Positions 1 through 7,956 of a stretch of 64,000 nt of DNA are shown piece by piece (the stretch's first letter is position 1; each line of letters begins with the position of its first letter). The DNA is from Chengkuizengella marina (lineage in GTDB: Bacteria > Bacillota > Bacilli > Paenibacillales > KCTC-33759): NCBI RefSeq assembly GCF_009910845.1, contig NZ_SIJB01000029.1, positions 1 through 64,000 on the forward strand, in the 5' to 3' direction. The translations under genes and the position numbers were made by a program. The notes beneath the pieces are model-generated. The model saw only the letters and a list, made by a program, of their open reading frames with translations, did not search any database and was not told the DNA's origin.

Positions 1-31
1 AAGGTCCTGGGAGAGTAGGACGTTGCCAAGC
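1..31 (+). rRNA. rrf: 5S rRNA, 3' end only
   Basis: The first 31 bases match the conserved 3' end of Bacillales 5S rRNA (GAGAGTAGGACG...GCCAAGC). The rest of the gene, and presumably an rRNA operon, lies to the left of the window. The tRNA array follows directly, as is usual behind Bacillales rRNA operons. Confidence 0.9.
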
Positions 32-61
32 TTTAATTCTCTATTTACTGTAATATAATGT

Positions 62-137
62 TCCCTGATAGCTCAGTTGGTAGAGCACTCGGCTGTTAAC
101 CGAGTTGTCACAGGTTCGAGTCCTGTTCGGGGAGCCA
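62..137 (+). tRNA. tRNA-Asn(GTT)
   Basis: Cloverleaf with acceptor stem TCCCTGA/TCGGGGA, anticodon loop carrying GTT, and an encoded CCA end. First tRNA behind the 5S gene. Confidence 0.97.
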
Positions 138-140
138 TAT

Positions 141-213
141 GCTCCCATAGCTCAGTAGGTAGAGTGCTTCCATGGTAAGGAAGAGGTCACCGGTTCAAAT
201 CCGGTTGGGAGCT
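141..213 (+). tRNA. tRNA-Thr(GGT)
   Basis: Acceptor GCTCCCA/TGGGAGC and anticodon stem CTTCC/GGAAG around loop ATGGTAA, giving anticodon GGT. CCA is not encoded, unlike most tRNAs in this array. Confidence 0.95.
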
Positions 214-228
214 TATTAACATCAATAT

Positions 229-303
229 GGCCCGTTGGTCAAGCGGTTAAGACACCGCCCTTTCACGGCGGTAACACGGGTTCGAATCCCGTACGGGTCA
301 CCA
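229..303 (+). tRNA. tRNA-Glu(TTC)
   Basis: Loop CTTTCAC gives anticodon TTC, and CCA is encoded. The 3' end from T-loop position 59 to the CCA (286-303) is repeated at 402-419 and, shortened, at 517-532; see the repeat module that follows. Confidence 0.97.
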
Positions 304-532
304 CTTAAAGTAAAAACATCAAGGGATAAAGAATCCCAGGGTTCGTCGGAGCATAATCTTCGTGAGAGATCACATCGCAGTCTCGAAATAAAATGAAGAG
401 TATCCCGTACGGGTCACCACTTAAAGTAAAAACATCAAGGGATAAAGAATCCCAGGGTTCGTCGGCGCATAGTCTTCGTAAGAGATAACATCGCAGTCTC
501 GCATAAAATGAAGAGTATCCCGTACGGGTCAC
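286..532 (+). repeat. Tandem repeat module ending in copies of the tRNA-Glu 3' end
   Basis: Two tandem units (period 116, then 115) run from the tRNA-Glu 3' end. Each consists of the 18-nt tRNA end (286-303, 402-419, partial 517-532) followed by a ~98-nt spacer. The spacers are nearly identical to each other and contain a 42-nt core (341-382 and 457-498) starting GTTCGTCGG and ending CATCGCAGTC. The same core occurs behind tRNA-Arg at 1225-1266, where it is flanked by a copy of the tRNA-Arg 3' end instead. No plausible gene is present: the minus-strand ORF here simply reads through the repeat. Confidence 0.93.
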
Positions 533-584
533 TATAATATCTTTGCAGGGATTTTTGGCTTATTCCTTATTTATCTATTACTAT

Positions 585-660
585 GGACGCTTAGCTCAGC
601 TGGGAGAGCATCTGCCTTACAAGCAGAGGGTCGGCGGTTCGATCCCGTCAGCGTCCACCA
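585..660 (+). tRNA. tRNA-Val(TAC)
   Basis: Acceptor GGACGCT/AGCGTCC, anticodon TAC in loop CTTACAA, CCA encoded. Confidence 0.97.
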
Positions 661-672
661 TCAATCAAGCTT

Positions 673-745
<73 letters not shown>

Positions 746-764
746 CTGTTACAACCTAAATTGA

Positions 765-839
765 TGGGGATTAGCCAAGCGGTAAGGCAACGGACTTTGA
801 CTCCGTCATGCACAGGTTCGAATCCTGTATCCCCAGCCA
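765..839 (+). tRNA. tRNA-Gln(TTG)
   Basis: Acceptor TGGGGAT/ATCCCCA, anticodon TTG in loop CTTTGAC, CCA encoded. Confidence 0.97.
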
Positions 840-845
840 TTATGA

Positions 846-921
846 GAGCCATTAGCTCAGTTGGTAGAGCACCTGACTTTTAATCAGGGTGTCGAAGGTT
901 CGAATCCTTCATGGCTCACCA
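846..921 (+). tRNA. tRNA-Lys(TTT)
   Basis: Acceptor GAGCCAT/ATGGCTC, anticodon TTT in loop CTTTTAA, CCA encoded. Confidence 0.97.
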
Positions 922-931
922 TTTTATTTAT

Positions 932-1016
932 GCGCGTGTGGCGGAATTGGCAGACGCACTAGACTTAGGATCTAGCGTCTTACGACGTGGGGGTTCGACT
1001 CCCTTCACGCGCACCA
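932..1016 (+). tRNA. tRNA-Leu(TAG)
   Basis: 85-nt class II tRNA with a long variable arm (around 975-990), acceptor GCGCGTG/CACGCGC, anticodon TAG, CCA encoded. Confidence 0.97.
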
Positions 1017-1019
1017 TTT

Positions 1020-1094
1020 GCGGACGTGGCTCAGTGGTAGAGCATCGCCTTGCCAAGGCGAGGGTCGCGAGTTCGAATCTCGTCGTCCGCTCCA
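1020..1094 (+). tRNA. tRNA-Gly(GCC)
   Basis: Acceptor GCGGACG/CGTCCGC, anticodon GCC in loop TTGCCAA, CCA encoded. Confidence 0.97.
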
Positions 1095-1097
1095 TAT

Positions 1098-1174
1098 ACG
1101 CCCTTAGCTCAGCTGGATAGAGCGTTTGACTACGAATCAAAAGGTCGGGAGTTCGAATCTCTCAGGGCGTGCCA
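1098..1174 (+). tRNA. tRNA-Arg(ACG)
   Basis: Acceptor ACGCCCT/AGGGCGT, anticodon ACG in loop CTACGAA, CCA encoded. Its 3' end from T-loop position 59 plus three flanking bases (1157-1177) is repeated at 1276-1296. Confidence 0.97.
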
Positions 1175-1296
1175 TTTAGAACATCATAGAAATACCAAAC
1201 GCTAGAGATAATTGGAACGTTAGAGTTCGTCGGAGCATAAGCTTCGAAAGCAAAGGCATCGCAGTCAGGTACTGCATCTCTCAGGGCGTGCCATTT
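1157..1296 (+). repeat. Single repeat module ending in a copy of the tRNA-Arg 3' end
   Basis: A 21-nt stretch beginning at tRNA-Arg position 59 (1157-1177) recurs exactly at 1276-1296, period 119. Between the copies lies a spacer whose 42-nt core (1225-1266) matches the two cores behind tRNA-Glu (341-382, 457-498) at its first 21 positions except one or a few, and at its last 10 positions. The core can form a hairpin CGGAGC-ATAA-GCTTCG (1232-1246). The rest of the spacer is unrelated to the Glu version. Confidence 0.92.
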
Positions 1297-1312
1297 TAAC
1301 AACATATTACAT

Positions 1313-1389
1313 CGGGACGTAGCTCAGCTTGGTAGAGCACTTGGTTTGGGACCAAGGGGTCGCATGTTCAAATCGTGTCGTCCCGACCA
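1313..1389 (+). tRNA. tRNA-Pro(TGG)
   Basis: Acceptor CGGGACG/CGTCCCG, anticodon TGG in loop TTTGGGA, CCA encoded. Confidence 0.97.
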
Positions 1390-1403
1390 CTTCAATTTAA
1401 TAT

Positions 1404-1477
1404 GCGGGTGTAGTTCAATGGTAGAACTCCAGCCTTCCAAGCTGGTCGCGTGGGTTCGATTCCCATCACCCGCTCCA
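1404..1477 (+). tRNA. tRNA-Gly(TCC)
   Basis: Acceptor GCGGGTG/CACCCGC, anticodon TCC in loop CTTCCAA, CCA encoded. Last tRNA of the array. Confidence 0.97.
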
Positions 1478-1489
1478 TTTAACAATAAA

Positions 1490-1508
1490 TGACCTATAGG
1501 GTCTTTTT
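1490..1508 (+). terminator. Terminator of the rRNA/tRNA transcript
   Basis: Short stem GACC/GGTC (1491-1503) directly followed by seven T residues, just behind the last tRNA. Confidence 0.7.
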
Positions 1509-1790
1509 TTAATATTCATTCATTCTTCGAGAATCAGAGTTGCATTGAAATACTATATTATAGTAGAGCAATTTGTGTACTCCCCCTAGCAATAGTTATT
1601 GGTAATTCTTTCGAATTGACACATATTTCATCGCACTTTGTATTTAATATGCAGATATACATTTGTATTTTATAACTACATAATTATTAATTTCAATTAA
1701 TGGAAATTCATTATTTTCGTTAAAATAGAGATTTTTGACTCTTTTTTTAGTATCATATATTTATATCATTTTAATAAAGATGAGGTGTGA
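1509..1790 (+). promoter_or_regulatory. AT-rich leader of ppc with a possible sigma-A promoter
   Basis: No gene is visible in this gap. TTGACT at 1735-1740 followed after 17 bases by TATTTA at 1758-1763 could be a promoter, about 27 bases upstream of the ppc start codon. The AT-richness of the gap makes chance matches likely. Confidence 0.3.
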
Positions 1791-4565
1791 GTGTTGGTTG
1801 AAACTACTGTAGATACGAATAAAACAGATCCATTACGTAGAGATGTTCGCTTTTTAGGTAATATTTTAGGAGAGGTTTTGGTCCATCAGGGAGGTAAAGA
1901 ATTACTTGATGTTGTAGAAGAAATTAGAGAAATGAGTAAATCTTTACGAGCAAACTTCGTACAGGAATTATTAGAAAATTTTAAAACAAAGATAGAGACA
2001 TTGGAAACGGATAAGCGTCACAATGTTATAAGAGCATTTGCAATTTATTTTCACCTTGTAAATATTGCAGAGCAAAATCATCGAGTTCGCAGAAAAAGAG
2101 AGTACGAACGATCAACAGGTGATATTATTCAACCCGGTTCTATTGAAAGCATTATTATCGAATTTAAAGAATGTAATGTATCTAGTAACGATGTAATGGA
2201 GATTTTAAGTGGAGCTACATTAGAGTTAGTGATGACGGCTCATCCAACGGAAGCTACAAGAAGGGCTGTTTTGGATATTCATCACAGAATTGCTGAAGAA
2301 ATGATGGAATTAGATAATCCTACTTTAACTTACAAAGAAAGAGAATTATTAAAAGATAAACTTCGTAATGAAGTATTAACATTGTGGCAAACAGACGAGC
2401 TTCGTGATCGTAAACCTACTGTCATTGATGAAGTTCGTAACGGGTTGTACTATTTTGATGAAACATTATTCGATGTTTTACCTAATGTATATCAGGAGCT
2501 AGAGTATTGTTTAAAAAAATATTATCCAGAACAGGACTGGCATGTACCAACTTTTTTACGTTTTGGATCTTGGATAGGCGGCGATCGTGATGGTAATCCT
2601 TCAGTAACCGCTGATACAACATGGCAAACTCTTAAAATGCAGAGAGCTTTAGCTTTAAAAAAATACAGACAAATCCTTAAAGATCTAAAGGATCATCTAA
2701 GTTTCAGTACTAGTATTGTAAAAGTATCAGATGAACTTTTAACTTCAATTGAAGAAGATCGTATAAATGTTGAAGTTCCGATTGCTGATCAGTGGAGAAA
2801 TATAAAGGAACCATATAGAATAAAACTTTCTTATATGCTTCAGAAAATTAATAACACAGAAGCCTCTGTATCTAATGAAAAAGAAAAATACAATTCTCCT
2901 GAAGATTTTATAAATGATTTGAAATTAATTGATTGCAGTCTAAGAGGCCATTTTGCAGATTATGCAGCAGATAAATATGTGAAGAAGGTTATAAGGCAAG
3001 TTGAGCTTTTCGGGTTTCATGTAGCTGCTTTGGATATTCGTCAGCATAGTAAGGAGCATGAACTTGCAATCGCAGAAATTCTTTCAAAAACAGGAATTGA
3101 AGAAAACTACTCGGCATTGAATGAAGATGGGAAGATTCATTTATTAACAGAGTTATTAAATGATCCAAGACCATTAACCACAGTGAATTTAAGTTATTCT
3201 GAAAGTACAAAAGAATGTTTAGATGTTTTCAAAACAATTTATAATGCCCAGAACGAATTCGGTCAAGATTGCATTAAGAGTTATCTTATTAGTATGACAC
3301 AGGGTGTTAGTGATCTTCTCGAAGTTACAATATTAGCTAAAGAATATGGATTACATCGTCTTGAACCAAATGGATTATCTATTCAACCAGTTCCACTTTT
3401 TGAAACGATAGATGATCTTCATGCAGCACCCCAAATTATAGATCAGCTGTTTAATATACCTATCTATAGAAAAAGTATAAAGGAAGCTCATGATCTTCAA
3501 GAAATTATGTTGGGATATTCCGATAGTAATAAAGATGGTGGAGCAATTACAGCAAATTGGGAATTAAGAATTGCTATGAGGGATATTACAGAAACCGCTA
3601 GTAAGTATGGTGTTAAATTAAAGTTTTTCCATGGAAGAGGTGGAGCTTTAGGTAGGGGTGGTATGCCTTTGAATCGCAGTATATTAGCACAACCACCAGG
3701 TACTTTAGGTGGGGGGATAAAAATTACTGAACAAGGAGAAGTGCTTTCCTCTCGTTACTCTTTAAAAGGCATTGCATACAGAAGCTTAGAGCAAGCAACT
3801 TCTTCTTTAATTAAAGCTGGATTGTTATCTGAACGAAAACAGGAACTAAAAGATGATCCTAATTGGGAAGAAATAGTTCAAGGCATTTCTGAGTCAGCTT
3901 TAAAGAAATATCAAGATCTGATTTTCCGCGACCCAGGTTTTGTAACTTTCTTTAAAGAATCTACACCACTAACAGAGTTTGGAGAACTAAATATAGGTTC
4001 AAGACCTTCCAAACGTAAAAATAGTGATAAATTTGAAGATTTAAGAGCGATACCATGGGTATTTTCTTGGACACAAAGTAGATATTTGTTACCTGCATGG
4101 TATGCTGCAGGGACAGGATTACAATCTTATATACAGGGCAAGGAAGAGAATTTAAAAACGCTCCAAAATATGTACGAAAATTGGTCATTTTTTAGATCTA
4201 TGATAGATAATCTACAAATGGCTCTTGCCAAGTCAGATCTATTAATTGCAAAGCAGTATTCGAATATGATCAAAGATTCTACAATTCAAGATCGAATTTT
4301 CAAATCCATAGAGGATGAATATATTTTGACCAGTAAGCTTATCTTAGATATAACAAAACAAAAAGAGATTTTAGACAATGTTCCAGTTATTCAGGAATCT
4401 ATTCGGTTAAGAAACCCATATGTAGATCCGTTAAGTTATTTACAAGTGGAATTATTGTCCGAACTTAGAACATTACGTGAAGAAGATGATGATAATGCAG
4501 ATTTATTACGTGAGGTTCTACTTACGATAAATGGAATTGCTGCAGGGCTTCGAAATACAGGATAA
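1791..4565 (+). CDS. ppc: Phosphoenolpyruvate carboxylase
   Basis: Converts phosphoenolpyruvate and bicarbonate to oxaloacetate, an anaplerotic step feeding the TCA cycle, in the cytosol. The 924-residue product is full length for bacterial PEPC. It shows the catalytic histidine motif AHPTEATRR (His about 151), the GYSDSNKDGG motif near 575, the glycine-rich FHGRGGALGRGG loop near 613, and the family's C-terminal ending RNTG. The GTG start is preceded by GAGGTG a few bases upstream. It stands alone as its own transcription unit between the tRNA array and an exporter gene, and a hairpin follows the stop. Many Bacillus species use pyruvate carboxylase instead, so PEPC is a modest clue towards Paenibacillaceae-like taxa. 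Confidence 0.98.
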   Translation: MLVETTVDTNKTDPLRRDVRFLGNILGEVLVHQGGKELLDVVEEIREMSKSLRANFVQELLENFKTKIETLETDKRHNVIRAFAIYFHLVNIAEQNHRVRRKREYERSTGDIIQPGSIESIIIEFKECNVSSNDVMEILSGATLELVMTAHPTEATRRAVLDIHHRIAEEMMELDNPTLTYKERELLKDKLRNEVLTLWQTDELRDRKPTVIDEVRNGLYYFDETLFDVLPNVYQELEYCLKKYYPEQDWHVPTFLRFGSWIGGDRDGNPSVTADTTWQTLKMQRALALKKYRQILKDLKDHLSFSTSIVKVSDELLTSIEEDRINVEVPIADQWRNIKEPYRIKLSYMLQKINNTEASVSNEKEKYNSPEDFINDLKLIDCSLRGHFADYAADKYVKKVIRQVELFGFHVAALDIRQHSKEHELAIAEILSKTGIEENYSALNEDGKIHLLTELLNDPRPLTTVNLSYSESTKECLDVFKTIYNAQNEFGQDCIKSYLISMTQGVSDLLEVTILAKEYGLHRLEPNGLSIQPVPLFETIDDLHAAPQIIDQLFNIPIYRKSIKEAHDLQEIMLGYSDSNKDGGAITANWELRIAMRDITETASKYGVKLKFFHGRGGALGRGGMPLNRSILAQPPGTLGGGIKITEQGEVLSSRYSLKGIAYRSLEQATSSLIKAGLLSERKQELKDDPNWEEIVQGISESALKKYQDLIFRDPGFVTFFKESTPLTEFGELNIGSRPSKRKNSDKFEDLRAIPWVFSWTQSRYLLPAWYAAGTGLQSYIQGKEENLKTLQNMYENWSFFRSMIDNLQMALAKSDLLIAKQYSNMIKDSTIQDRIFKSIEDEYILTSKLILDITKQKEILDNVPVIQESIRLRNPYVDPLSYLQVELLSELRTLREEDDDNADLLREVLLTINGIAAGLRNTG

Positions 4566-4620
4566 ACGAACATCGTGATGTTTTATCACAATCATAAAAC
4601 GAATCATATTTTATCCGTAT

Positions 4621-4660
4621 ACAAAAGTCGGAGGTCTTAATGGACTTTCCGGCTTTTTGT
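4621..4660 (+). terminator. Terminator behind ppc
   Basis: Imperfect stem ACAAAAGTCGGA / TCCGGCTTTTTGT with a T-run in its 3' arm. An ATG inside this hairpin (4640) is in frame with the next gene but is unlikely to be its start. Confidence 0.6.
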
Positions 4661-4678
4661 ATCTTGGAGGTTATTAAA

Positions 4679-5566
4679 TTGAAAGAAATGCATCGTTGGG
4701 TAGCCATTATTCTTGTATTAGTAGGAGCTTCAAGTTATGGCATTTTATCATCCATTATTAAGCTTGCTTATGAATCTGGATTAAATGAGCTTCAAATCAC
4801 CACAGGCCAGTTATTTTTTGGTATGATGATATTGTGGATTATTATTGGGTTTAGAAGAAGGGCTTGGCAAAATCCTATAAAAACTCCCTTGTTGAGATTA
4901 ACCTTATTAGGTTTTATGGGAATTGCACTTACTTCCATTTTTATCAATGCTTCTCTAAGGGATTTAAATGCATCTCTTTCCATTGTTTTGTTGTTTCAGT
5001 TTATATGGATTTCAATCATTATTGAGTCTGTATTACATAAAAAATTACCAACGATATATCAGATGCTTGCAGTTCTTATCGTCATGTTTGGAACGATTTT
5101 AGCTGTAGGATTATCAATCGAAGACCTTCAACAAATGAGCATTAGAGGATTTATTTATGGTTTTTTATCTGCAATTACATATAGTTTATTCATAACATTT
5201 ACAGGAAGAGTTGCAACAAACATAGATTCTGTACTAAAATCAGCTATAATGATTACAGCAGCTCTTCCACCTAGTATTATTGTAATGATCATTTTATTTC
5301 CCAGCCAGACATATATCCAAGGAGAACTAAGTACTTTTCTTTTCTGGGGATTATTTGCAGCTATTTTAGGTGTAGTGATACCTACAATAAGTTTTAACTT
5401 AGGTATCCCTAAAATTGGCGGATCTTTGTCTGCAATGCTGGGAGCAATAGAACTACCAGCAGCCATTATAGCTGCGGTTATTGTTTTACAAGAAACTGTA
5501 TTACTGGCACAATGGTTAGGAGTATTTTTAATATTAATTGGAATTATAGTTGCTGAAAAGAAGTAG
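4679..5566 (+). CDS. EamA/DMT-family transporter
   Basis: Membrane protein of about 295 residues with ten predicted hydrophobic segments and the two-repeat architecture of the EamA (drug/metabolite transporter) family, likely exporting a small metabolite; the substrate cannot be told. The start chosen is TTG 4679, preceded by TTGGAGG at 4664-4670; ATG 4688 is an alternative. The longer in-frame ATG at 4640 sits inside the ppc terminator hairpin and is rejected. The C-terminal half carries a second repeat ending in a helix rich in Leu/Ile and the cytosolic tail AEKK. The stop lies about 50 bases before the sigW start. Confidence 0.88.
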   Translation: MKEMHRWVAIILVLVGASSYGILSSIIKLAYESGLNELQITTGQLFFGMMILWIIIGFRRRAWQNPIKTPLLRLTLLGFMGIALTSIFINASLRDLNASLSIVLLFQFIWISIIIESVLHKKLPTIYQMLAVLIVMFGTILAVGLSIEDLQQMSIRGFIYGFLSAITYSLFITFTGRVATNIDSVLKSAIMITAALPPSIIVMIILFPSQTYIQGELSTFLFWGLFAAILGVVIPTISFNLGIPKIGGSLSAMLGAIELPAAIIAAVIVLQETVLLAQWLGVFLILIGIIVAEKK

Positions 5567-5618
5567 TAAAATTTTAATCACTTTAGAGCATAGCAATCAT
5601 TATGCTGGGGGAATTGTA

Positions 5619-6191
5619 GTGGATAGTACCGAAGTAAAAATCATTAAATTAGCTAAAAGAGGAAATCATCAAGCTTTTTCAGATTTAGTTGATTTATATA
5701 AGAATAAAATTTATCATCTTGGTTACAGAATGTTAGGTAATAAACAAGAAGCTGAAGACATAACTCAAGAAACCTTCTTAAGAGTGTATAAGAGCATACA
5801 TAAATATGATGCAAAGTACAAGTTTTCTACATGGATTTTTCGTATTGGTACAAATTTATGTATTGACCGATTGAGGAAAAGAAAAAATGCTTTTTCATTA
5901 GATGCTGAAACTATAGAAGGTGAAGGGATAGACGGCTATGATATTCTACCAAGCGAGGATGACTCACCTGATCAGCAGCTTATCATATCTGAAACACAAA
6001 GACATGTTCGAAAAGCAATTGATAAATTGCCAGAGAAATATAAATCAGTTATCGTATTACGTTATTTGCATGATTTATCACTTCAGGAAATCGGTGATAT
6101 ACTACACATGCCTGTAACAACCGTTAAAACTAGAGTCCATAGAGGTAGAGAGTATTTGCGAAAAAAATTAGAACACGGTAATCTATTGTGA
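5619..6191 (+). CDS. sigW: ECF RNA polymerase sigma factor, SigW type
   Basis: 190-residue extracytoplasmic-function sigma factor that directs RNA polymerase to envelope-stress promoters. Region 2 (about 15-85) includes the EAEDITQETFLRVYKSI and FSTWIFRIGTNLCIDRLRKR segments; region 4 (about 130-185) has the helix-turn-helix SLQEIGDILHMPVTTVKTRVHR. The GTG at 5619 is preceded by CTGGGGGAA and gives the length of B. subtilis SigW (187 aa). The order sigW, anti-sigma, cdaA, cdaR, glmM, glmS matches B. subtilis. An ECF promoter lies just downstream of this gene instead of the usual place upstream. A small inverted repeat AGCATA/TATGCT (5587-5606) precedes the Shine-Dalgarno site. Confidence 0.93.
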   Translation: MDSTEVKIIKLAKRGNHQAFSDLVDLYKNKIYHLGYRMLGNKQEAEDITQETFLRVYKSIHKYDAKYKFSTWIFRIGTNLCIDRLRKRKNAFSLDAETIEGEGIDGYDILPSEDDSPDQQLIISETQRHVRKAIDKLPEKYKSVIVLRYLHDLSLQEIGDILHMPVTTVKTRVHRGREYLRKKLEHGNLL

Positions 6192-6234
6192 ATGTTGTTG
6201 TTCAAATCTATTCGTAATTTAATTCATATTTTTT

Positions 6235-6260
6235 TGAAACCAATTATTTTAACAAACGTA
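6235..6260 (+). promoter_or_regulatory. ECF (SigW-type) promoter before the anti-sigma gene
   Basis: TGAAAC at 6235-6240, a 16-base spacer and CGTA at 6257-6260 is a perfect match to the known SigW consensus TGAAAC-N16-CGTA. Transcription would start near 6267, between sigW and the anti-sigma gene. Confidence 0.75.
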
Positions 6261-6307
6261 TGGTATGAATGAACGAACGAGTTTTAACTCTGAAAGGTGT
6301 GGGCAAA

Positions 6308-6916
6308 GTGAATTGTAAACAAGTGAATTCTTTATTGCATGAATACTTGGACGGAGATCTTACTGGTGTAAAACTTCATCAGTTAAGTCATCACTTAGAC
6401 ACATGTTCAAATTGTAAAGAGAATTTAGTGCAATTAGAAAAAACCGAGGCATTAACTAGGTCTCTCCCAAAAAGCCCAGTTCCTGATGATTTAAGTAACA
6501 AGATTATGGATGCTATTCCAATGAATAGTGGAAACAGATGGATGAGATGGGCTAAACAGTACCCTGCAATGGCTGCTGCAGCTGTTTTTGTTATTATTAT
6601 GACGGGAAGTTTGTTTGCCATAAATGAACCAGATTCGAAGCTTATTGTTTCAGGAAGCGGTATGGAATATGTAGTGATCAAAGATAATCAAGTCATTGTA
6701 CCAGAAGGACAAACAGTGAATGGAGATCTTGTTGTTGAAAATGGAGAAATTATTGTGGAAGGAACAGTGAATGGTAAAGTAACACTTATTGACAGTGAAA
6801 TAAATTTATTAGCTTCAGCAGAGAAAGTTGCCGGAGGAGTTACTCATATTGATCAAACATTAGATTGGATTTGGTATAAAATTAGTGGTTTTTTCGACTT
6901 GTTTAAAAAAGAGTAA
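6308..6916 (+). CDS. rsiW: Zinc-finger anti-sigma factor (RsiW-like)
   Basis: 202-residue single-pass membrane protein that presumably sequesters the sigma factor encoded upstream. The N-terminal cytosolic ZAS domain has the H-x3-C-x2-C motif (HLDTCSNC, residues about 29-36), followed by one transmembrane helix near 85-105 (AMAAAAVFVIIMTGSLFA) and an extracellular domain with strand repeats (GDLVVENGEIIVEGTVNGKV) reminiscent of bactofilin-type beta strands. GTG 6308 is chosen because AAAGGTG lies 8 bases upstream. The in-frame ATG at 6269 has no SD site and falls at the predicted transcription start. In the B. subtilis paradigm such factors are cleaved by PrsW and RasP on envelope stress. Confidence 0.88.
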   Translation: MNCKQVNSLLHEYLDGDLTGVKLHQLSHHLDTCSNCKENLVQLEKTEALTRSLPKSPVPDDLSNKIMDAIPMNSGNRWMRWAKQYPAMAAAAVFVIIMTGSLFAINEPDSKLIVSGSGMEYVVIKDNQVIVPEGQTVNGDLVVENGEIIVEGTVNGKVTLIDSEINLLASAEKVAGGVTHIDQTLDWIWYKISGFFDLFKKE

Positions 6917-6933
6917 AGTAATATGTTCCAATT

Positions 6934-6966
6934 AAACCTTCCCGAAATGATGGGTTGGTTTTTTTG
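6934..6966 (+). terminator. Terminator behind the sigma/anti-sigma pair
   Basis: AAACC..CCC stem pairing with GGG..GGTTT around a small internal loop, followed by a T-run. Confidence 0.7.
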
Positions 6967-7147
6967 TCTAAATTAATCAAGAAATTATTTTATAGGACAT
7001 ATCTTTTAGAGATTTTTTTTTTTCATTGGCAAAAGTTCTAGAGTTGTACATTTTATGGTATGATCTATATTAGAAAAAGAAATGTAATTTTTAGAAAGTT
7101 GTAATTCTGAAGATTTTTTGAAGTTGGATATTAGGAGAGCTAAAAAA

Positions 7148-7951
7148 ATGGGATTTTTCACCACCATCACCTTTATGGATATAATAGATATTTTAATCGT
7201 CAGTTATGTGATATATAAGTTAATAATGATTATTCGAGGCACTCGTGCTGTGCAACTGCTTCAAGGTATAGTAGTTGTAATCGTGGCATGGGCTCTTAGT
7301 ATTTTGTTAGGACTTAATACGTTACAGTGGATGATGGAACAAGCTTTTAACTATGGGCTTTTAGCGGTAATCATTATATTTCAGCCTGAGCTTAGGCGTG
7401 CACTAGAACAATTAGGACGAGGTAAAATATTTACCAGAACTGTATCTCAGGAAGAAAAAGAAGTTAATGATCGTATCAGTGAAGTGATTAAATCCATTAA
7501 TTATTTATCTAAACGAAAAATTGGTGCTCTTATCGTATTTGAGAAAGAAACAGGACTAAATGAATATATAGAATCCGGAATCCAACTAAAATCAAAAATA
7601 AGTGCTGAATTATTAATAAATATTTTCACACCTAATACTCCATTACATGATGGAGCTGTGGTGATAAAAAATGGTGAAATACGAGCAGCGGGATGTTATC
7701 TCCCTTTATCTGAAAATCCTTTTATTAGTAAGGAACTAGGTACACGTCATAGAGCTGCTATCGGTATGAGTGAAGTTTCAGATGCTTTATGTATTGTTGT
7801 TTCAGAAGAAACAGGAGCTATATCCATGGCGATGAATGGACAAGTAGTTAGAGATGTTAAAGATGAATCGCTCATATCCAAAATATTTGAAGAGTTAAAA
7901 CCAAATGTAAAAAGTAAAGACAGAACTTCATTTTGGAAACGAAAGAGGTAA
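7148..7951 (+). CDS. cdaA: Diadenylate cyclase CdaA
   Basis: Membrane-bound enzyme that makes the second messenger c-di-AMP from two ATP, controlling potassium and osmolyte balance and wall homeostasis. The 267-residue product has N-terminal transmembrane helices (residues 10-90) and a DAC domain with the hallmark DGA (HDGAVVI, about 167) and RHR (TRHRAAIG, about 200) motifs. ATG 7148 with TAGGAGAG upstream is preferred over TTG 7118, since it reproduces the usual CdaA N-terminus and length (B. subtilis 273 aa). The stop is followed after 5 bases by the cdaR start. The pair stands directly before glmM, as in other Firmicutes. Confidence 0.97.
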   Translation: MGFFTTITFMDIIDILIVSYVIYKLIMIIRGTRAVQLLQGIVVVIVAWALSILLGLNTLQWMMEQAFNYGLLAVIIIFQPELRRALEQLGRGKIFTRTVSQEEKEVNDRISEVIKSINYLSKRKIGALIVFEKETGLNEYIESGIQLKSKISAELLINIFTPNTPLHDGAVVIKNGEIRAAGCYLPLSENPFISKELGTRHRAAIGMSEVSDALCIVVSEETGAISMAMNGQVVRDVKDESLISKIFEELKPNVKSKDRTSFWKRKR

Positions 7952-7956
7952 TCAAA

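Noticed and set aside
305-532. Minus-strand 75-aa ORF across the tRNA-Glu repeats
   Set aside because: It only reads through the two tandem repeat units, has no Shine-Dalgarno site and repeats itself in translation.
286-540. Possible CRISPR array
   Set aside because: The repeat unit is ~116 bp with two near-identical tandem copies, has no unique spacers, and its boundaries are tRNA 3' ends.
911-1140. Two ORFs on opposite strands through tRNA-Leu, Gly and Arg
   Set aside because: They are translations of tRNA genes, without ribosome-binding sites.
4640-4678. Longer start for the EamA transporter
   Set aside because: The ATG lies inside the ppc terminator hairpin and the added residues do not fit the family; TTG 4679 has a better SD.
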